Shown here: positions 1 through 8,205 of the stretch, in pieces
Layout of the letters: every line of letters begins with the position of its first letter
Numbering within the stretch: the stretch's first letter is position 1
Source of the DNA: an uncultured Rubritalea sp.
Lineage (GTDB): Bacteria; Verrucomicrobiota; Verrucomicrobiia; Verrucomicrobiales; Akkermansiaceae
DNA length: 64,000 nt
Assembly: GCA_937923145.1 (NCBI GenBank)
Contig: CALAJT010000013.1
Location: 43,475 to 107,474, forward strand
Direction: 5' to 3'
Position numbers and translations under genes: made by a program
The notes under the pieces: generated by a model
The model's database searches: none
What the model was told of the DNA's origin: nothing
Seen by the model: the letters and a program-made list of their open reading frames with translations, nothing else

Positions 1-1073
1 CCTACGATTGCGATGCGAGCGCCCTTTTCTACTTCGAAGTTGAAGCCTTCGAAAATTTCAGTTTTGCCATAGGATTTACTGGCATTTTCTAGTTTAGCTA
101 CTGACTGTGCACTTGGAGGTGGCTTTGGGAATGTGAAGCTCATTACTGCGTCTTCTACTTCTACCTGAATGAGTTCAATCTTATCAAGAGCTTTGATTCT
201 AGACTGAGCCTGGGTCGCTTTGGATGCCTTAGCTCGGAAGCGCTCAATGAATGCCTTTTGCTTTTGGATTTCTTTTTGCTGGGCAAGGTATGCTTTGATC
301 TTAATCTCTTTTCTAGCCTTAGACTCAGTGAGGTAGTAGGAGTAGTTACCTGCGTATTCTTCTGCTTTACCATGGGCGAATGCGATCGTGCGTTTAGTAA
401 GTGCGTCGAGTAGTGAGAGATCGTGAGAAATGATGACGATAGCACCAGGATATGCGAAAAGGTATTGCTCCATCCATTGCTGGGAATCTATGTCGAGGTG
501 GTTAGTCGGCTCATCGAGTAGCAGCACTTCTGGCTCCTGGAGGAAAAGTTTCGCCATCGCGATACGCATCTGCCAACCACCTGAGAATTCGGAGCAATCA
601 CGATTAAAATCGCTGCGCTTGAACCCTAGTCCAGTGAGTGCGGATTCGATCTTCGGTTTGATACGGCTTGGGTCAAAGTGTTCTAGTTGGTGCTCTTTTT
701 CACCAATTTTATCTAGTACATCGTAGAAGGGTTGTTCGTTTGGATCCATATCACCTAACTTTTCAGAGAGGACATCGATTTCGGTCTGTAGTGCCTTTGC
801 CTCGGCAAATGCAGACTCAGTTTCGTCCCAGAGAGTGATGCCAGAGATATGGATGCCTTCCTGTGGAAGATAGCCGATACGGCAGTTCTTAGGTTTAACG
901 ATTTTTCCCGCATTCTGCTCTAGAACACCACCGAGGCATTTCATGAGAGTGGATTTACCAGCACCGTTATGTCCGGCAAAGGAAATACGCTCCTTTTCAA
1001 GGATGGTAAATGAGAGGTCGTCAAAGATGACGCGTGGGCCGAATTCTACCCTAAGTTGTTTGATTGCAAGCAC
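1..1073 (-). CDS. ABC-F family ATPase (partial; continues past the window start)
   Basis: This is the N-terminal 357 codons of a soluble tandem-ATPase ABC-F protein, a family that acts on ribosomes (EttA/Uup type). Reading the minus strand from a GTG at 1073, the first nucleotide-binding domain has Walker A GHNGAGKST near residues 34-42, the signature SGGWQMR near 164, and Walker B LLLDEPTNHLD near 180-190. A basic, helical linker follows, and the second domain begins just before the window edge with KSYGKTEIFEGF and GARIAIVG. No transmembrane segments are seen, which fits ABC-F and not a transporter. The reading frame stays open to base 1, so the C-terminal third is outside the window. GTG was chosen because the protein begins with the usual ABC-F start (LAIKQLRVEFG) and no in-frame ATG lies nearby upstream. 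Confidence 0.9.
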   Translation of the reverse strand, partial: MLAIKQLRVEFGPRVIFDDLSFTILEKERISFAGHNGAGKSTLMKCLGGVLEQNAGKIVKPKNCRIGYLPQEGIHISGITLWDETESAFAEAKALQTEIDVLSEKLGDMDPNEQPFYDVLDKIGEKEHQLEHFDPSRIKPKIESALTGLGFKRSDFNRDCSEFSGGWQMRIAMAKLFLQEPEVLLLDEPTNHLDIDSQQWMEQYLFAYPGAIVIISHDLSLLDALTKRTIAFAHGKAEEYAGNYSYYLTESKARKEIKIKAYLAQQKEIQKQKAFIERFRAKASKATQAQSRIKALDKIELIQVEVEDAVMSFTFPKPPPSAQSVAKLENASKSYGKTEIFEGFNFEVEKGARIAIV

Positions 1074-1182
1074 GGCGCAGGTGTAAGCAGAACTTCCACA
1101 ATCATAAAGAAAAATCTGCAATGTCTCAGTCACTTAAGACGAGTTTGACAAGTGGAGCCTGATTTTTTATTTGTATAGGCAC

Positions 1183-1580
1183 ATGAATAAAAAATTAAAC
1201 AGTGTTGGGTGGTTCGAGATTTATGTCGAGGACATGGATAGGGCAAAGAAATTTTATGAAGCAATGCTCGACCTAAAATTAGAAAAGCTCCCTATTCCAG
1301 AGGGAATGCCAGGTGAGATGTAGTCGTTCGGCAGTGATGAATGTGCAGATGAATTACCAGGTGCGCAGTGGGTGCTCTTGTGAAGATGGAGGGCTTCGGA
1401 CCTGGACCTGGTGGAAGCCTAGTTTACTTTAACTGTGACGACTGCTCAATGGAAGAAGCTAGAGCTGGGGAGTATGGGAGGGCGATTGTTCAGAGTAAGT
1501 TCTCTATCGGAGAATATGGTAACATAGCTCTACTGGAAGATACGGAAGGGAATATGATAGGGTTGCATTCTAAAGTCTAA
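1183..1580 (+). pseudogene. broken VOC/glyoxalase-family protein gene
   Basis: The ATG at 1183 opens a typical VOC (glyoxalase/bleomycin-resistance fold) N-terminus, with VGWFEIYVEDMDRAKKFYE followed by a TAG at 1321-1323 where the surrounding residues (GEM-stop-SFG) suggest a lost Trp. The same frame continues to about 1365. The remainder (GALVKMEGFGPGPGGSLVYF, then GNIALLEDTEGNMIGLHS) is in a different frame and ends at 1580. A nonsense change plus a net -1 (or +2) frameshift near 1362-1372 are therefore both needed to explain the gene. The last part is the expected C-terminal beta-alpha-beta unit of a small VOC protein of about 130 residues. Function of the intact ancestor is unknown. No programmed-frameshift signal was seen. 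Confidence 0.75.
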
Positions 1581-1592
1581 AGGCAACCCTAT
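1557..1592. terminator. possible bidirectional terminator hairpin
   Basis: A perfect 10-bp inverted repeat, ATAGGGTTGC (1557-1566) and GCAACCCTAT (1583-1592), spans the end of the broken VOC gene and faces the convergent end of the outer-membrane barrel gene. The flanks are AT-rich but lack a clean T-tract on either strand. A transcription terminator is the likely role, though not a strong one. Confidence 0.4.
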
Positions 1593-1602
1593 CACAAATA
1601 AA

Positions 1603-2775
1603 TTAGCGAACCTCTCCTGGACCAAAGTCAAAGTTAATTTGAAGCCAGAGAGTGTCTTCTGTGTCACCACTTTCTAATTCGTCGTGGTTATATTGGAGTC
1701 TAGCATGACCACCGAATTGTTCTGTGAAGCTGAACTGGTGAGTGAGTGCGAGTGATAAACGCTTACGCTCTTCAGTCTCAAACTCACCGTCTTCTACACC
1801 CTCTACCCAGCCGTAGCGGGCAGTAACATTCCAGTTATCGTGGAAGGTATGACCTGCTTTTACCATGACACTTTGTTGTCCAGCTGAGCCGATATTTGTA
1901 GAGTCTGCTTCATCTACCCATTCTACATTTCGGTGAGTATATTCTACTCCTGCTACCCATTCCTTACCGCCAGACTCTAGACCGTTTTCTCTCCATTTGT
2001 AGAGATAGTCTGCTGAGAAAAGTTCGCTGTCTCTGTCGAAGCCATTTTCCCCTTGAGCATAGTTGAGCCCGATAGTGTGGTAGTTAAAGTCGTTAGCATT
2101 GTAGTTTAGTTGGGCTCTGACTGTGAAAAGTTGACCATTGAAATATGATTTTTCAGTAGTTTCCTCAGCATGATTATGATCAGCATCCGAGTGATCCTCT
2201 TCCTCTCCGTGTTCATGCTCGATAGCATTTCCATAACTACTAGAGATAATGAAATTTCCTGCACTGTAATTTTTAACCCAGCTGAGTTCTAGACCTTCTG
2301 TACGTAGTCCTTCTTCGCCTAAGAATAGTCCATTAGTCAAGTTAGCGTCTACGAAGTCCCAGCCGTGGAGATGAACATTATTCTGCATTCCTATTCTATT
2401 GAGATAACGACCACCTCTGACTTCGAAACTCCCTCCTAGGGCTTTAAGGTTTTTTATTTTCAGGAATCCTTCTTCCCACTCAGAATCAAATTCATCATCT
2501 TCATTGAGAAAAATATTTGTGTTGATGAATCCTTCTAGGAATTCATTTGCTCTCAAACTAAGTCCTAGATCGATTCCTTGTAGAGTTACTTCCTCACGTG
2601 GATCATGAGCATGAGTGGGCAGACCTTTTCCTGTGCCTACTGCTACAGAGGAGTGTGCCGTTACATCTAGGACAGAGCTCTCATTATTGAAGGGTAACTT
2701 AAAACCAGATTGAGCCGAGCTGATGAGTGAAGTTGCGATGAATAGTGAAGTTGTAATCTCGTATTTAAAATTCAT
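1603..2775 (-). CDS. outer-membrane beta-barrel protein with His-rich metal-binding loop
   Basis: A 390-residue protein with an N-terminal signal sequence (about residues 1-22). It then has alternating aromatic/polar beta-strand patterns through to a terminal strand ending LWLQINFDFGPGEVR, as in outer-membrane barrels. Residues 186-204 form an acidic, His-rich loop (HEHGEEEDHSDADHNH), with a further THAHD at 54-58. These resemble the metal-binding loops of barrels in zinc-regulon loci. A perfect palindrome lies between the start codon and the probable promoter (see 2783-2803), consistent with repression by a Fur/Zur-type protein. No TonB plug is evident, so a porin-like channel is more likely than a TonB receptor. 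The assigned role in zinc uptake is inference from the His loop and the operator-like site. Confidence 0.7.
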   Translation of the reverse strand: MNFKYEITTSLFIATSLISSAQSGFKLPFNNESSVLDVTAHSSVAVGTGKGLPTHAHDPREEVTLQGIDLGLSLRANEFLEGFINTNIFLNEDDEFDSEWEEGFLKIKNLKALGGSFEVRGGRYLNRIGMQNNVHLHGWDFVDANLTNGLFLGEEGLRTEGLELSWVKNYSAGNFIISSSYGNAIEHEHGEEEDHSDADHNHAEETTEKSYFNGQLFTVRAQLNYNANDFNYHTIGLNYAQGENGFDRDSELFSADYLYKWRENGLESGGKEWVAGVEYTHRNVEWVDEADSTNIGSAGQQSVMVKAGHTFHDNWNVTARYGWVEGVEDGEFETEERKRLSLALTHQFSFTEQFGGHARLQYNHDELESGDTEDTLWLQINFDFGPGEVR

Positions 2776-2782
2776 GAGGAAC

Positions 2783-2803
2783 TAATGCAACTAAATTGCA
2801 TTA
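2783..2803. promoter_or_regulatory. operator-like palindrome (Zur/Fur-type candidate)
   Basis: TAATGCAA (2783-2790) and TTGCATTA (2796-2803) form a perfect 8+8 bp inverted repeat with a 5-nt spacer. It ends 8 nt upstream of the barrel gene's ATG. Size and symmetry match Fur-family operators, and the downstream gene has a His-rich loop, so a zinc-responsive repressor is the leading guess. No SD sequence is visible in this leader. The regulator itself is not in the window. Confidence 0.5.
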
Positions 2804-2889
2804 AGGTCAAATAGATTTGTTAATTTATATAATTTTATTTATAAGTTACTGATAGCCAATTTAAAAAATGAATATGAACTGATCAGTTG

Positions 2890-2915
2890 TTTACAAACTT
2901 GATCTTGTTTGTAAA
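2890..2915. promoter_or_regulatory. operator-like palindrome upstream of ppnP
   Basis: TTTACAAAC (2890-2898) and GTTTGTAAA (2907-2915) form a perfect 9+9 bp inverted repeat with an 8-nt spacer, ending 8 nt before the ppnP ATG. There is no T-tract, and the site sits in a leader between divergent genes, so a repressor site (TetR or similar dimer) is more likely than a terminator. The regulator is unknown. Confidence 0.45.
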
Positions 2916-2923
2916 TTTTCATC

Positions 2924-3238
2924 ATGGAATTTAAAAATGTCACTGCAAATGCTAAAGCTAATCTCTATTTTGATGGTAAAGTAGTCTCTCACGGGATCGT
3001 TCTAGAAGATGGCTCTACTAAAACATTCGGTATTATTTTTCCAGGCGAATACCACTTTGGCACCGAGGCTGCTGAGCGCATGGAGATCACAGATGGGGAG
3101 TGCACTTATGTGATCGATGGTGAAGACTCAACTCAAAGTTGTAAGGCTGGAAGTAGCTTTGATGTAGCAGCAAACTCAGGCTTCACTATTAATGTAAGCG
3201 ATACAGTCTGCCAATATATCTGCTCTTATATTAAGTAG
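2924..3238 (+). CDS. ppnP: pyrimidine/purine nucleoside phosphorylase (PpnP/YaiE family)
   Basis: A 104-residue single-domain cupin of the PpnP (DUF1255) family, which cleaves nucleosides with phosphate to give the base and ribose 1-phosphate. The family pattern is clear: an N-terminal strand with LYFDGKVVSHG, the core GIIFPGEYHFGTEAAERMEI, then a glycine-rich turn (CKAGSSFDVAANSGF) and a terminal strand CQYICSYIK. Length matches the family (about 95-105). The gene is divergent from the barrel gene and preceded by a palindrome that could be an operator. Its last 8 bases overlap the convergent small membrane-protein gene. The start ATG at 2924 is the first in frame. Confidence 0.9.
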   Translation: MEFKNVTANAKANLYFDGKVVSHGIVLEDGSTKTFGIIFPGEYHFGTEAAERMEITDGECTYVIDGEDSTQSCKAGSSFDVAANSGFTINVSDTVCQYICSYIK

Positions 3239-3581
3239 GATGAAGAGGGTTGTCTGCTTTTTCACAGGCTCTTTTCATATTTGCAAATATAGAGATAAGA
3301 AATAAAGCGCTGCAGACATTTCTAATAGTATTTAGATTTCTAAATAAGAAGCTCTCTTTGCGTAATTTTTGAATAGTCATTCTTTCCAATACCCACTTGA
3401 TTTTTCGAACGCCTGACTCATCTAAAATTGAGCTGACGTCTGGCTTATCAATCTGCTCTCTGATGTTGCTGGCTCTTTCATACAACTTCTCATCCATAGA
3501 AATAAGGCTTATTTCTAGAATGAATGTAGCCAATATAATATAGAATAAAGGCGAACCTAATTTAGAAAATAGTGATAACAT
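3231..3581 (-). CDS. small hypothetical membrane protein
   Basis: A 116-residue open frame with a hydrophobic N-terminal segment (about residues 8-28, LGSPLFYIILATFILEISL) and a second one near 88-102 (VCSALFLISIFANM). Between them lies a charged, probably helical stretch. It has no family I recognise. It sits 9 nt downstream of mtfA on the same strand and may be co-transcribed with it; its end overlaps the end of ppnP. Codon use resembles its neighbours, which supports it as a real gene, but function is unknown. Confidence 0.5.
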   Translation of the reverse strand: MLSLFSKLGSPLFYIILATFILEISLISMDEKLYERASNIREQIDKPDVSSILDESGVRKIKWVLERMTIQKLRKESFLFRNLNTIRNVCSALFLISIFANMKRACEKADNPLHPT

Positions 3582-3590
3582 AAGCTGATT

Positions 3591-4406
3591 TTAGTTAAGC
3601 CATTCAAGTGGGTCTACCCCATAATATTCCTTTAACAGCTCGTAGAGTTCTGAATGGTCTTCATGAAGTTGCTTAGGCTTTTCGTAGAAGGTCTCAGTTG
3701 CTACGGCAAAAAATTCGGCTGGGTTAGTAGCACCGTAGTCATCTATGACAGTGGGTTTGTTCTTTCCAGTTTTCTTTATGAGCTGCTCGAATGCTGGCTT
3801 CATGGTGGTGACCCAGTTCCTGTAGAATCCTCCTGTTTCGAGGAAGGGAACTCCATCTCCTAGACCATCCTCTTGATCCAATTGATGAGCGAATTCGTGG
3901 ATGGTGACGTTGTGACCGTCCTCTTGATTTCTGCCGCCAGAGACTACGCTAGCCCATGAGAGGACGATAGATCCTGTTGTCCAGCTTTCTCCTAGACGGA
4001 CGCTCTCTTCTCCATGTTCGCCGATAGCTATGTAGGCATCTGGGTAGACGGAAATAGTGCGGAGTTTCGCATAGAGATCGTGTCGGATACGTAGTAATAA
4101 TAAACATGCTTGGGCTGCGATGACGCGTTGCATGTGCGGAGTGACTTCTTCTAAACCGCCGCAGGGAGCGTAGGCTTTCTCGGCATTGAATACATGGATG
4201 AGTCCTTCGAGTTCATGTTGTAGGTTTTCAGGTAAACGATTATATAGAGGGAAATCTTCAACAAGTTCCTTACGCTGGCTGTCATTGAATCTCTGCTTAG
4301 CGAGTTCGTTTCTGCGAGCCGAACGCTGCTTGTTCAGCATCCGGATGAGGAGAAACGGGATTAGGAATAGCAGTGAAAGTAAGCAGATTCTGAGTAGGAC
4401 ATCCAT
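3591..4406 (-). CDS. mtfA: MtfA-family zinc metallopeptidase
   Basis: A 271-residue protein of the MtfA (Mlc titration factor A, peptidase M90) family. In E. coli this protein binds the glucose repressor Mlc and has aminopeptidase activity. The zinc motif HEFAHQLDQEDG is at about residues 170-181 with the family's following glycine-rich turn, and the upstream IVLSWASVVSGG stretch is also typical. Residues 5-22 form a hydrophobic anchor that the soluble E. coli protein lacks but many PVC and beta-proteobacterial homologues have. A C-terminal NPAEFFAVATETFYEKP segment supplies the third zinc ligand region. Whether it regulates sugar uptake here is not known, since no Mlc or ptsG is in the window. 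Confidence 0.88.
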   Translation of the reverse strand: MDVLLRICLLSLLFLIPFLLIRMLNKQRSARRNELAKQRFNDSQRKELVEDFPLYNRLPENLQHELEGLIHVFNAEKAYAPCGGLEEVTPHMQRVIAAQACLLLLRIRHDLYAKLRTISVYPDAYIAIGEHGEESVRLGESWTTGSIVLSWASVVSGGRNQEDGHNVTIHEFAHQLDQEDGLGDGVPFLETGGFYRNWVTTMKPAFEQLIKKTGKNKPTVIDDYGATNPAEFFAVATETFYEKPKQLHEDHSELYELLKEYYGVDPLEWLN

Positions 4407-4467
4407 GGGTTGATCCTAGCAGAGATTAAGTTAGAATCTATAGAGAACTTTTGAGACTGCCATTGGC

Positions 4468-5877
4468 TTAACTGAAAGGAAGAAATCTCCAAACAGATAA
4501 AAGTGCTAAACTAAGGATGGCGATGATGCTGAGCCAAAACCAAATTTTATAACCCATGCCTGTATCCAAAGACTTAGGAATCGTTTTACGGTGAAAGTGG
4601 ATGCCTGCAATGACGACAATCAGAAGCATCACGGATGTAGCGACTCCACCCATGATGACCATGGCGGCAGGTTCTTCAAAGAGGAAGTAAGCGACGATCC
4701 ATATAACAGGGATGATGAAGGAAAGTCTAGCGATCCATTTCTCACGCTGAGCCTGATCTCTGTAGTCCAAGAAACCTAAGCTTGAGAAACAGTCTGCAAA
4801 TGTCCGTGAGAGTGCTGCTAGTGTCGCTAGAAGTGTGGAAAATAGGACTACGAAAGCACCGAGTAGAAAGACTCCTTTAGCTCCCTGACCGAAGGTGCTA
4901 GTAAACATAGCACTCAGTGTAGGGATGAGCTGCTCTCCATCTCCGAGTCCACCATTTGCTCTGAGAATTGATGCCCCTAATAGGTAAAAAGCAATCGTCA
5001 TAACGGTGTAGACCACCATGGATAGTATAGCATCCATATACATGATGCGGAGCCAGCCATTTGTGCGCTCAGCCCACTCTTTTTCATCCTTTGCAGACTT
5101 AGGTCTAGAACCTGTCTTCGTAGCATAGCCTTTTTCTAACAGCCAGTAGTTGTAGTGCATGATTTCATCACCACCTACACCCGTGATGCCAAATGCTCCG
5201 ATAGCAACACCTAGAAGAGCACCCTTGAGAATCGAAGGGTTAAAGGTTAATCCCGAGCTCATGTTATCTAGAGTCAGAGCTGTGCCTTCTGTTAGAGGAG
5301 CGGCATTTCCTATCATGAACACTTTTGCTAGAGCGAAGAATATAAGAATAGTGAATAAACCAATCAAGACAATCGATGTCTTTTCGATCAAAGAATATTT
5401 GCCTCCAAAGACTAGTAGCGAGACAAGGAAAGCCCAGATGAATACCCATACACTAGCAGAGATGCCAGGGATCACCATTTCACTAGCTAGCGCTACTGCT
5501 CCTAAAATACCTCCTACTTGTAGTAGCTTGAAAGGCATGAGTCCGATCCAAGACCAGACTGCCCAGTTGCCCTTGCCAAAGCGAGGTCCTGGGAGGTTAT
5601 TTAGTGACTCCATAGTAGTCTGACCAGATGAGATAGTGTGGCGTCCATATTCTAGCTGGAGAGCGACCTTCACGAGACAAGAAATAATGATCACCCAGAG
5701 ACAAACAAACCCAGCTTCAGAGCCAAACTTGGTGGTAGCGATGAGTTCTCCAGAACCAACGATAGAAGCGGAGAGAATAAGACCAGGTCCTAGGTAGCGC
5801 ATTTTCGCTAGGAATCCTGTAGGAGGTGGTGCTACTAGGCTTGAATCTCGGGAGTAAGGATCTACTGGGGTGTTCAT
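4468..5877 (-). CDS. Nramp-related membrane transporter lacking the canonical metal-site motif
   Basis: A 469-residue polytopic membrane protein with about 11-12 hydrophobic segments in the Nramp fold. The first helix reads LGPGLILSASIVGSGELIA, aligned with the Nramp helix that normally carries the metal-binding DPGN; here GSGE stands in its place. The sixth helix reads VGGDEIMHYNYW, not the usual MPHN-type ligand set. This matches a divergent Nramp branch common in planctomycetes and verrucomicrobia. The substrate is therefore uncertain: metal transport cannot be assumed from homology alone. It is a single-gene unit downstream of a 350-bp intergenic region. Confidence 0.8.
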   Translation of the reverse strand: MNTPVDPYSRDSSLVAPPPTGFLAKMRYLGPGLILSASIVGSGELIATTKFGSEAGFVCLWVIIISCLVKVALQLEYGRHTISSGQTTMESLNNLPGPRFGKGNWAVWSWIGLMPFKLLQVGGILGAVALASEMVIPGISASVWVFIWAFLVSLLVFGGKYSLIEKTSIVLIGLFTILIFFALAKVFMIGNAAPLTEGTALTLDNMSSGLTFNPSILKGALLGVAIGAFGITGVGGDEIMHYNYWLLEKGYATKTGSRPKSAKDEKEWAERTNGWLRIMYMDAILSMVVYTVMTIAFYLLGASILRANGGLGDGEQLIPTLSAMFTSTFGQGAKGVFLLGAFVVLFSTLLATLAALSRTFADCFSSLGFLDYRDQAQREKWIARLSFIIPVIWIVAYFLFEEPAAMVIMGGVATSVMLLIVVIAGIHFHRKTIPKSLDTGMGYKIWFWLSIIAILSLALLSVWRFLPFS

Positions 5878-6228
5878 AATGTATTAGGTAATGGATTAAA
5901 GTCGCTCTAAAATTGACTAAAGCTTAGCATAGGAGGTCTTTGCTTTTTAGTGATTCAGTGGTAATGCAGAATTTGTATAGTATTATAATATTAAGTGAAG
6001 AACATTTAAGTTGCTGATCCCATTTTGTGATGTAGTTGATCGCCATTATGCGTTTTCAATAATTATCTCAGTATGAAAATTCCTTGCTAACATTATGTTT
6101 AAGTTAGCGATCTGTAGAGATGAACCTGTTGTGAAATCAAAATCACTTTTAATGGTAACGATGGGCTTAAAACATCTGATGGTAAAGCGTTGGCTTCATT
6201 TGAAATAGCTGTTTTAATACTCAATAAT
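5878..6228. other. intergenic region, 351 bp
   Basis: AT-rich and without an intact gene. It should hold the promoter of the minus-strand Nramp-like gene. A short plus-strand coding remnant is listed separately at 6133-6210. No other structure stands out. Confidence 0.5.
6133..6210 (+). pseudogene. remnant resembling the C-terminus of a sialate O-acetylesterase
   Basis: One plus-strand frame reads EIKITFNGNDGLKTSDGKAL followed by ASFEIA. This is the kind of C-terminal strand (ITF..GGLKT.DGK.L..FEIAG) found in sialate O-acetylesterases. The frame is closed by a stop a few codons upstream and lacks any start or catalytic part, so it can only be a fossil. The match is from memory of the family and short, so confidence is low. 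Confidence 0.3.
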
Positions 6229-6768
6229 TTATGCAATTGGGTCAGGGCAATATTGACGCCTCTGGCACTTTAAGCAGTGATCACCTAGATACAGAGAGTC
6301 GATCCATTCAATCAGGGGGTCGACATGCTCTTTTTCATCAGTCAGTATCCCTGCCTCAAAGTTCCGTTTATGTGGAGATTTAGCACCTAGTCCAGCGCCT
6401 GTTAGATTGGCAGATGTGATGAAAGCTTGCTTGCCATCTATCACGATAGCCTTTGTGTGAACTCTCGGGCAGAGGATACGCTCGAAAAGATCGCTATTTA
6501 TTAATGCTGGGTATTTATCAAAGTCCTTGCGGAATCGAGGTCCAGGTTCTTTGGCATGGATGAGGCGGATCGCAACACCCTGCTCTACTAGATCACTGAG
6601 TATTTCTAGGAAGGGGACAAAGCGTTGTTTTCTTCCTATGCCCAGTCCTTTTCCTACATGAAGGTCTTTAATATCAGCAGTGACAATCCAGAGGAATTTC
6701 TTAGTAGACGGGACTAGCTCCGCCATGATTCGATGGTAAATGGCTTCGTTGAGGAGGAGTTCGGTCAT
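6229..6768 (-). CDS. phospholipase D-like (single HKD motif) protein
   Basis: A 179-residue protein with one PLD-superfamily catalytic motif: H104-x-K106 followed by D111 (HTKAIVIDGKQAFITSANLT, with the usual GSxN-like Ser-Ala-Asn). Single-HKD proteins of this size (Nuc/PLDc_2 type) dimerise to build the active site and cut phosphodiesters in nucleic acid or lipid. The C-terminus has a Cys cluster (CLKCQRRQYCPDP), possibly a metal-binding tail. No signal peptide is seen, so it is probably cytoplasmic. The gene follows the Nudix gene by 7 nt and is likely in one operon with it. Confidence 0.75.
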   Translation of the reverse strand: MTELLLNEAIYHRIMAELVPSTKKFLWIVTADIKDLHVGKGLGIGRKQRFVPFLEILSDLVEQGVAIRLIHAKEPGPRFRKDFDKYPALINSDLFERILCPRVHTKAIVIDGKQAFITSANLTGAGLGAKSPHKRNFEAGILTDEKEHVDPLIEWIDSLYLGDHCLKCQRRQYCPDPIA

Positions 6769-6775
6769 TGAGTTG

Positions 6776-7312
6776 TTAGATGAGGTTCTTCTGCTTAGCT
6801 ATCCAGAGTGATGCTTGGATTTTAAAATCGATGAGATAACCTTGAATCTTTTTTTCAGCAAGAAATGAGTCCATGAATGCGAGTGGTATAATATGCACAG
6901 TAATGTCCTCACCTGCTACTCCTCCACCATCACCGACCTCTGTTAGCTCAGTAGCTGCAAAGAGGTGAGTGATCTCTGGAGTCATCCCAGCAGATGTTGG
7001 GGATGCTATAAGAGGTGTGATCGTTCCAGAGTAGCCGGTCTCTTCGATGAGTTCACGGTTTGCAGTATCAGCGAGTGATTCGTCTGCGAACTCTACCTCA
7101 TCACCTACTAGACCAGCGGGGATTTCGATTACTCTACATTGAGTAGGGACGCGGAATTGCTCGATTAAGATGATATTTTCTCTATTTAGAATAGGCAGTA
7201 TTCCTACGCAGGAGGTAGAGTTAGGTCGCTTAGTAAACTCCCACTTGCCATTTTGGTAGAGTCCGAGATACTTACCCTCAGCGATAGTCTTTATTTCGTC
7301 TGAATTACTCAT
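6776..7312 (-). CDS. Nudix hydrolase, ADP-ribose pyrophosphatase type
   Basis: A 178-residue Nudix protein. The layout (an N-terminal strand domain with WEFTKRP, then ILIEQFRVPTQCRVIEIPAGLVG, then the Nudix box ending ANRELIEETGY, then PTSAGMTPEITHLFAA) matches ADP-ribose/nucleoside-diphosphate-sugar pyrophosphatases of the NudF group. The box has the RE..EE.G metal-binding core with a slightly longer loop after its first glycine. Substrate is inferred only from the subgroup. It starts the short minus-strand unit that continues into the PLD-like gene and is divergent from natA. Confidence 0.85.
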   Translation of the reverse strand: MSNSDEIKTIAEGKYLGLYQNGKWEFTKRPNSTSCVGILPILNRENIILIEQFRVPTQCRVIEIPAGLVGDEVEFADESLADTANRELIEETGYSGTITPLIASPTSAGMTPEITHLFAATELTEVGDGGGVAGEDITVHIIPLAFMDSFLAEKKIQGYLIDFKIQASLWIAKQKNLI

Positions 7313-7375
7313 CTTAGCAAGATGGTGATCTCGGAACGAAGAATGGTCAAGGTAGTAAACTATATAGCAAACATT

Positions 7376-7405
7376 TTGAATGTTATCTGAATCTCAGAAT
7401 AGAAT
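7376..7405 (+). promoter_or_regulatory. possible natA promoter
   Basis: TTGAAT (7376-7381) and TAGAAT (7400-7405) are separated by 18 bp and lie about 40 nt upstream of the natA start. Both boxes deviate from consensus, so this is a weak call. Confidence 0.3.
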
Positions 7406-7443
7406 ATTGCATTCGTATTTAGCTGCTCTAATCTTCAACAAAC

Positions 7444-8205
7444 ATGATAAAAGTGAGCCAGGTGCATAAAATTTACCCGAGTAGTAAAAAGGGAGAAGAT
7501 GTGCATGCGGTGAATGACGTCAGTTTTGAGTGTAAACCAGGACGTGTCTTTGCCCTGCTCGGCCCCAATGGAAGCGGGAAGACAACGATGCTCAGAATGA
7601 TTTCGACAATGATGCAACCAACTCGTGGATCTCTAGCTGTGGCTGGGCTAGATACGTCTAAGGACACGGAGAAGATCCGAAAGACGCTTGGATTTCTGAC
7701 TGGAAGTGCAGGGTTACATGAAAAACTTAGCGCTGCTGAATCGCTTGAATTCTTTGGTCAACTACATGGCATCAGAGGCGACGAGCTTCGCAAGCGGAAG
7801 GAATTCTTAATAGAGCGATTCGAGCTAGGCGAATTCCTCAATAGAGCGACAGGCAAGCTCTCTATGGGACAAAAACAACGCGTAATGCTAGCAAGAACGC
7901 TCATCCATGATCCTCAGGTAGTGATCTTTGATGAAGCAACTACAGGTCTCGATGTTCTTGCTGCTAAAGGATTGATAGAGATTATCCGTGATTGTAGGCA
8001 GGAAGGGAAGACAGTGCTTTTCTCTACTCACATCATGGGGGAAGTAGCCATGCTAGCTGATGATGTGTCAATCCTACACGAAGGACGGCAGATCTATTCC
8101 GGTACTATGGATGAGTTAAAATCCCAGCAACAGAGTGTTAGCCTAGAAGACGAATTTATAAAACTGTTAGAAAGCGCAACAGAGAAGTCAGGGGGTAACT
8201 CATGA
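7444..8205 (+). CDS. natA: ABC transporter ATP-binding protein, NatA type
   Basis: A 253-residue ABC ATPase with Walker A GPNGSGKTT (residues 40-48), signature LSMGQKQR, Walker B VVIFDEATTGLD and the switch His in STHIMGEVA. The sequence is closest in style to NatA, the ATPase of the NatAB sodium-extruding exporter, and its partner gene encodes a NatB-like permease. The two genes overlap by 4 bp (ATGA), which implies translational coupling. In this subfamily the substrate is often only inferred; sodium export or another small-molecule export is possible. Confidence 0.85.
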   Translation: MIKVSQVHKIYPSSKKGEDVHAVNDVSFECKPGRVFALLGPNGSGKTTMLRMISTMMQPTRGSLAVAGLDTSKDTEKIRKTLGFLTGSAGLHEKLSAAESLEFFGQLHGIRGDELRKRKEFLIERFELGEFLNRATGKLSMGQKQRVMLARTLIHDPQVVIFDEATTGLDVLAAKGLIEIIRDCRQEGKTVLFSTHIMGEVAMLADDVSILHEGRQIYSGTMDELKSQQQSVSLEDEFIKLLESATEKSGGNS

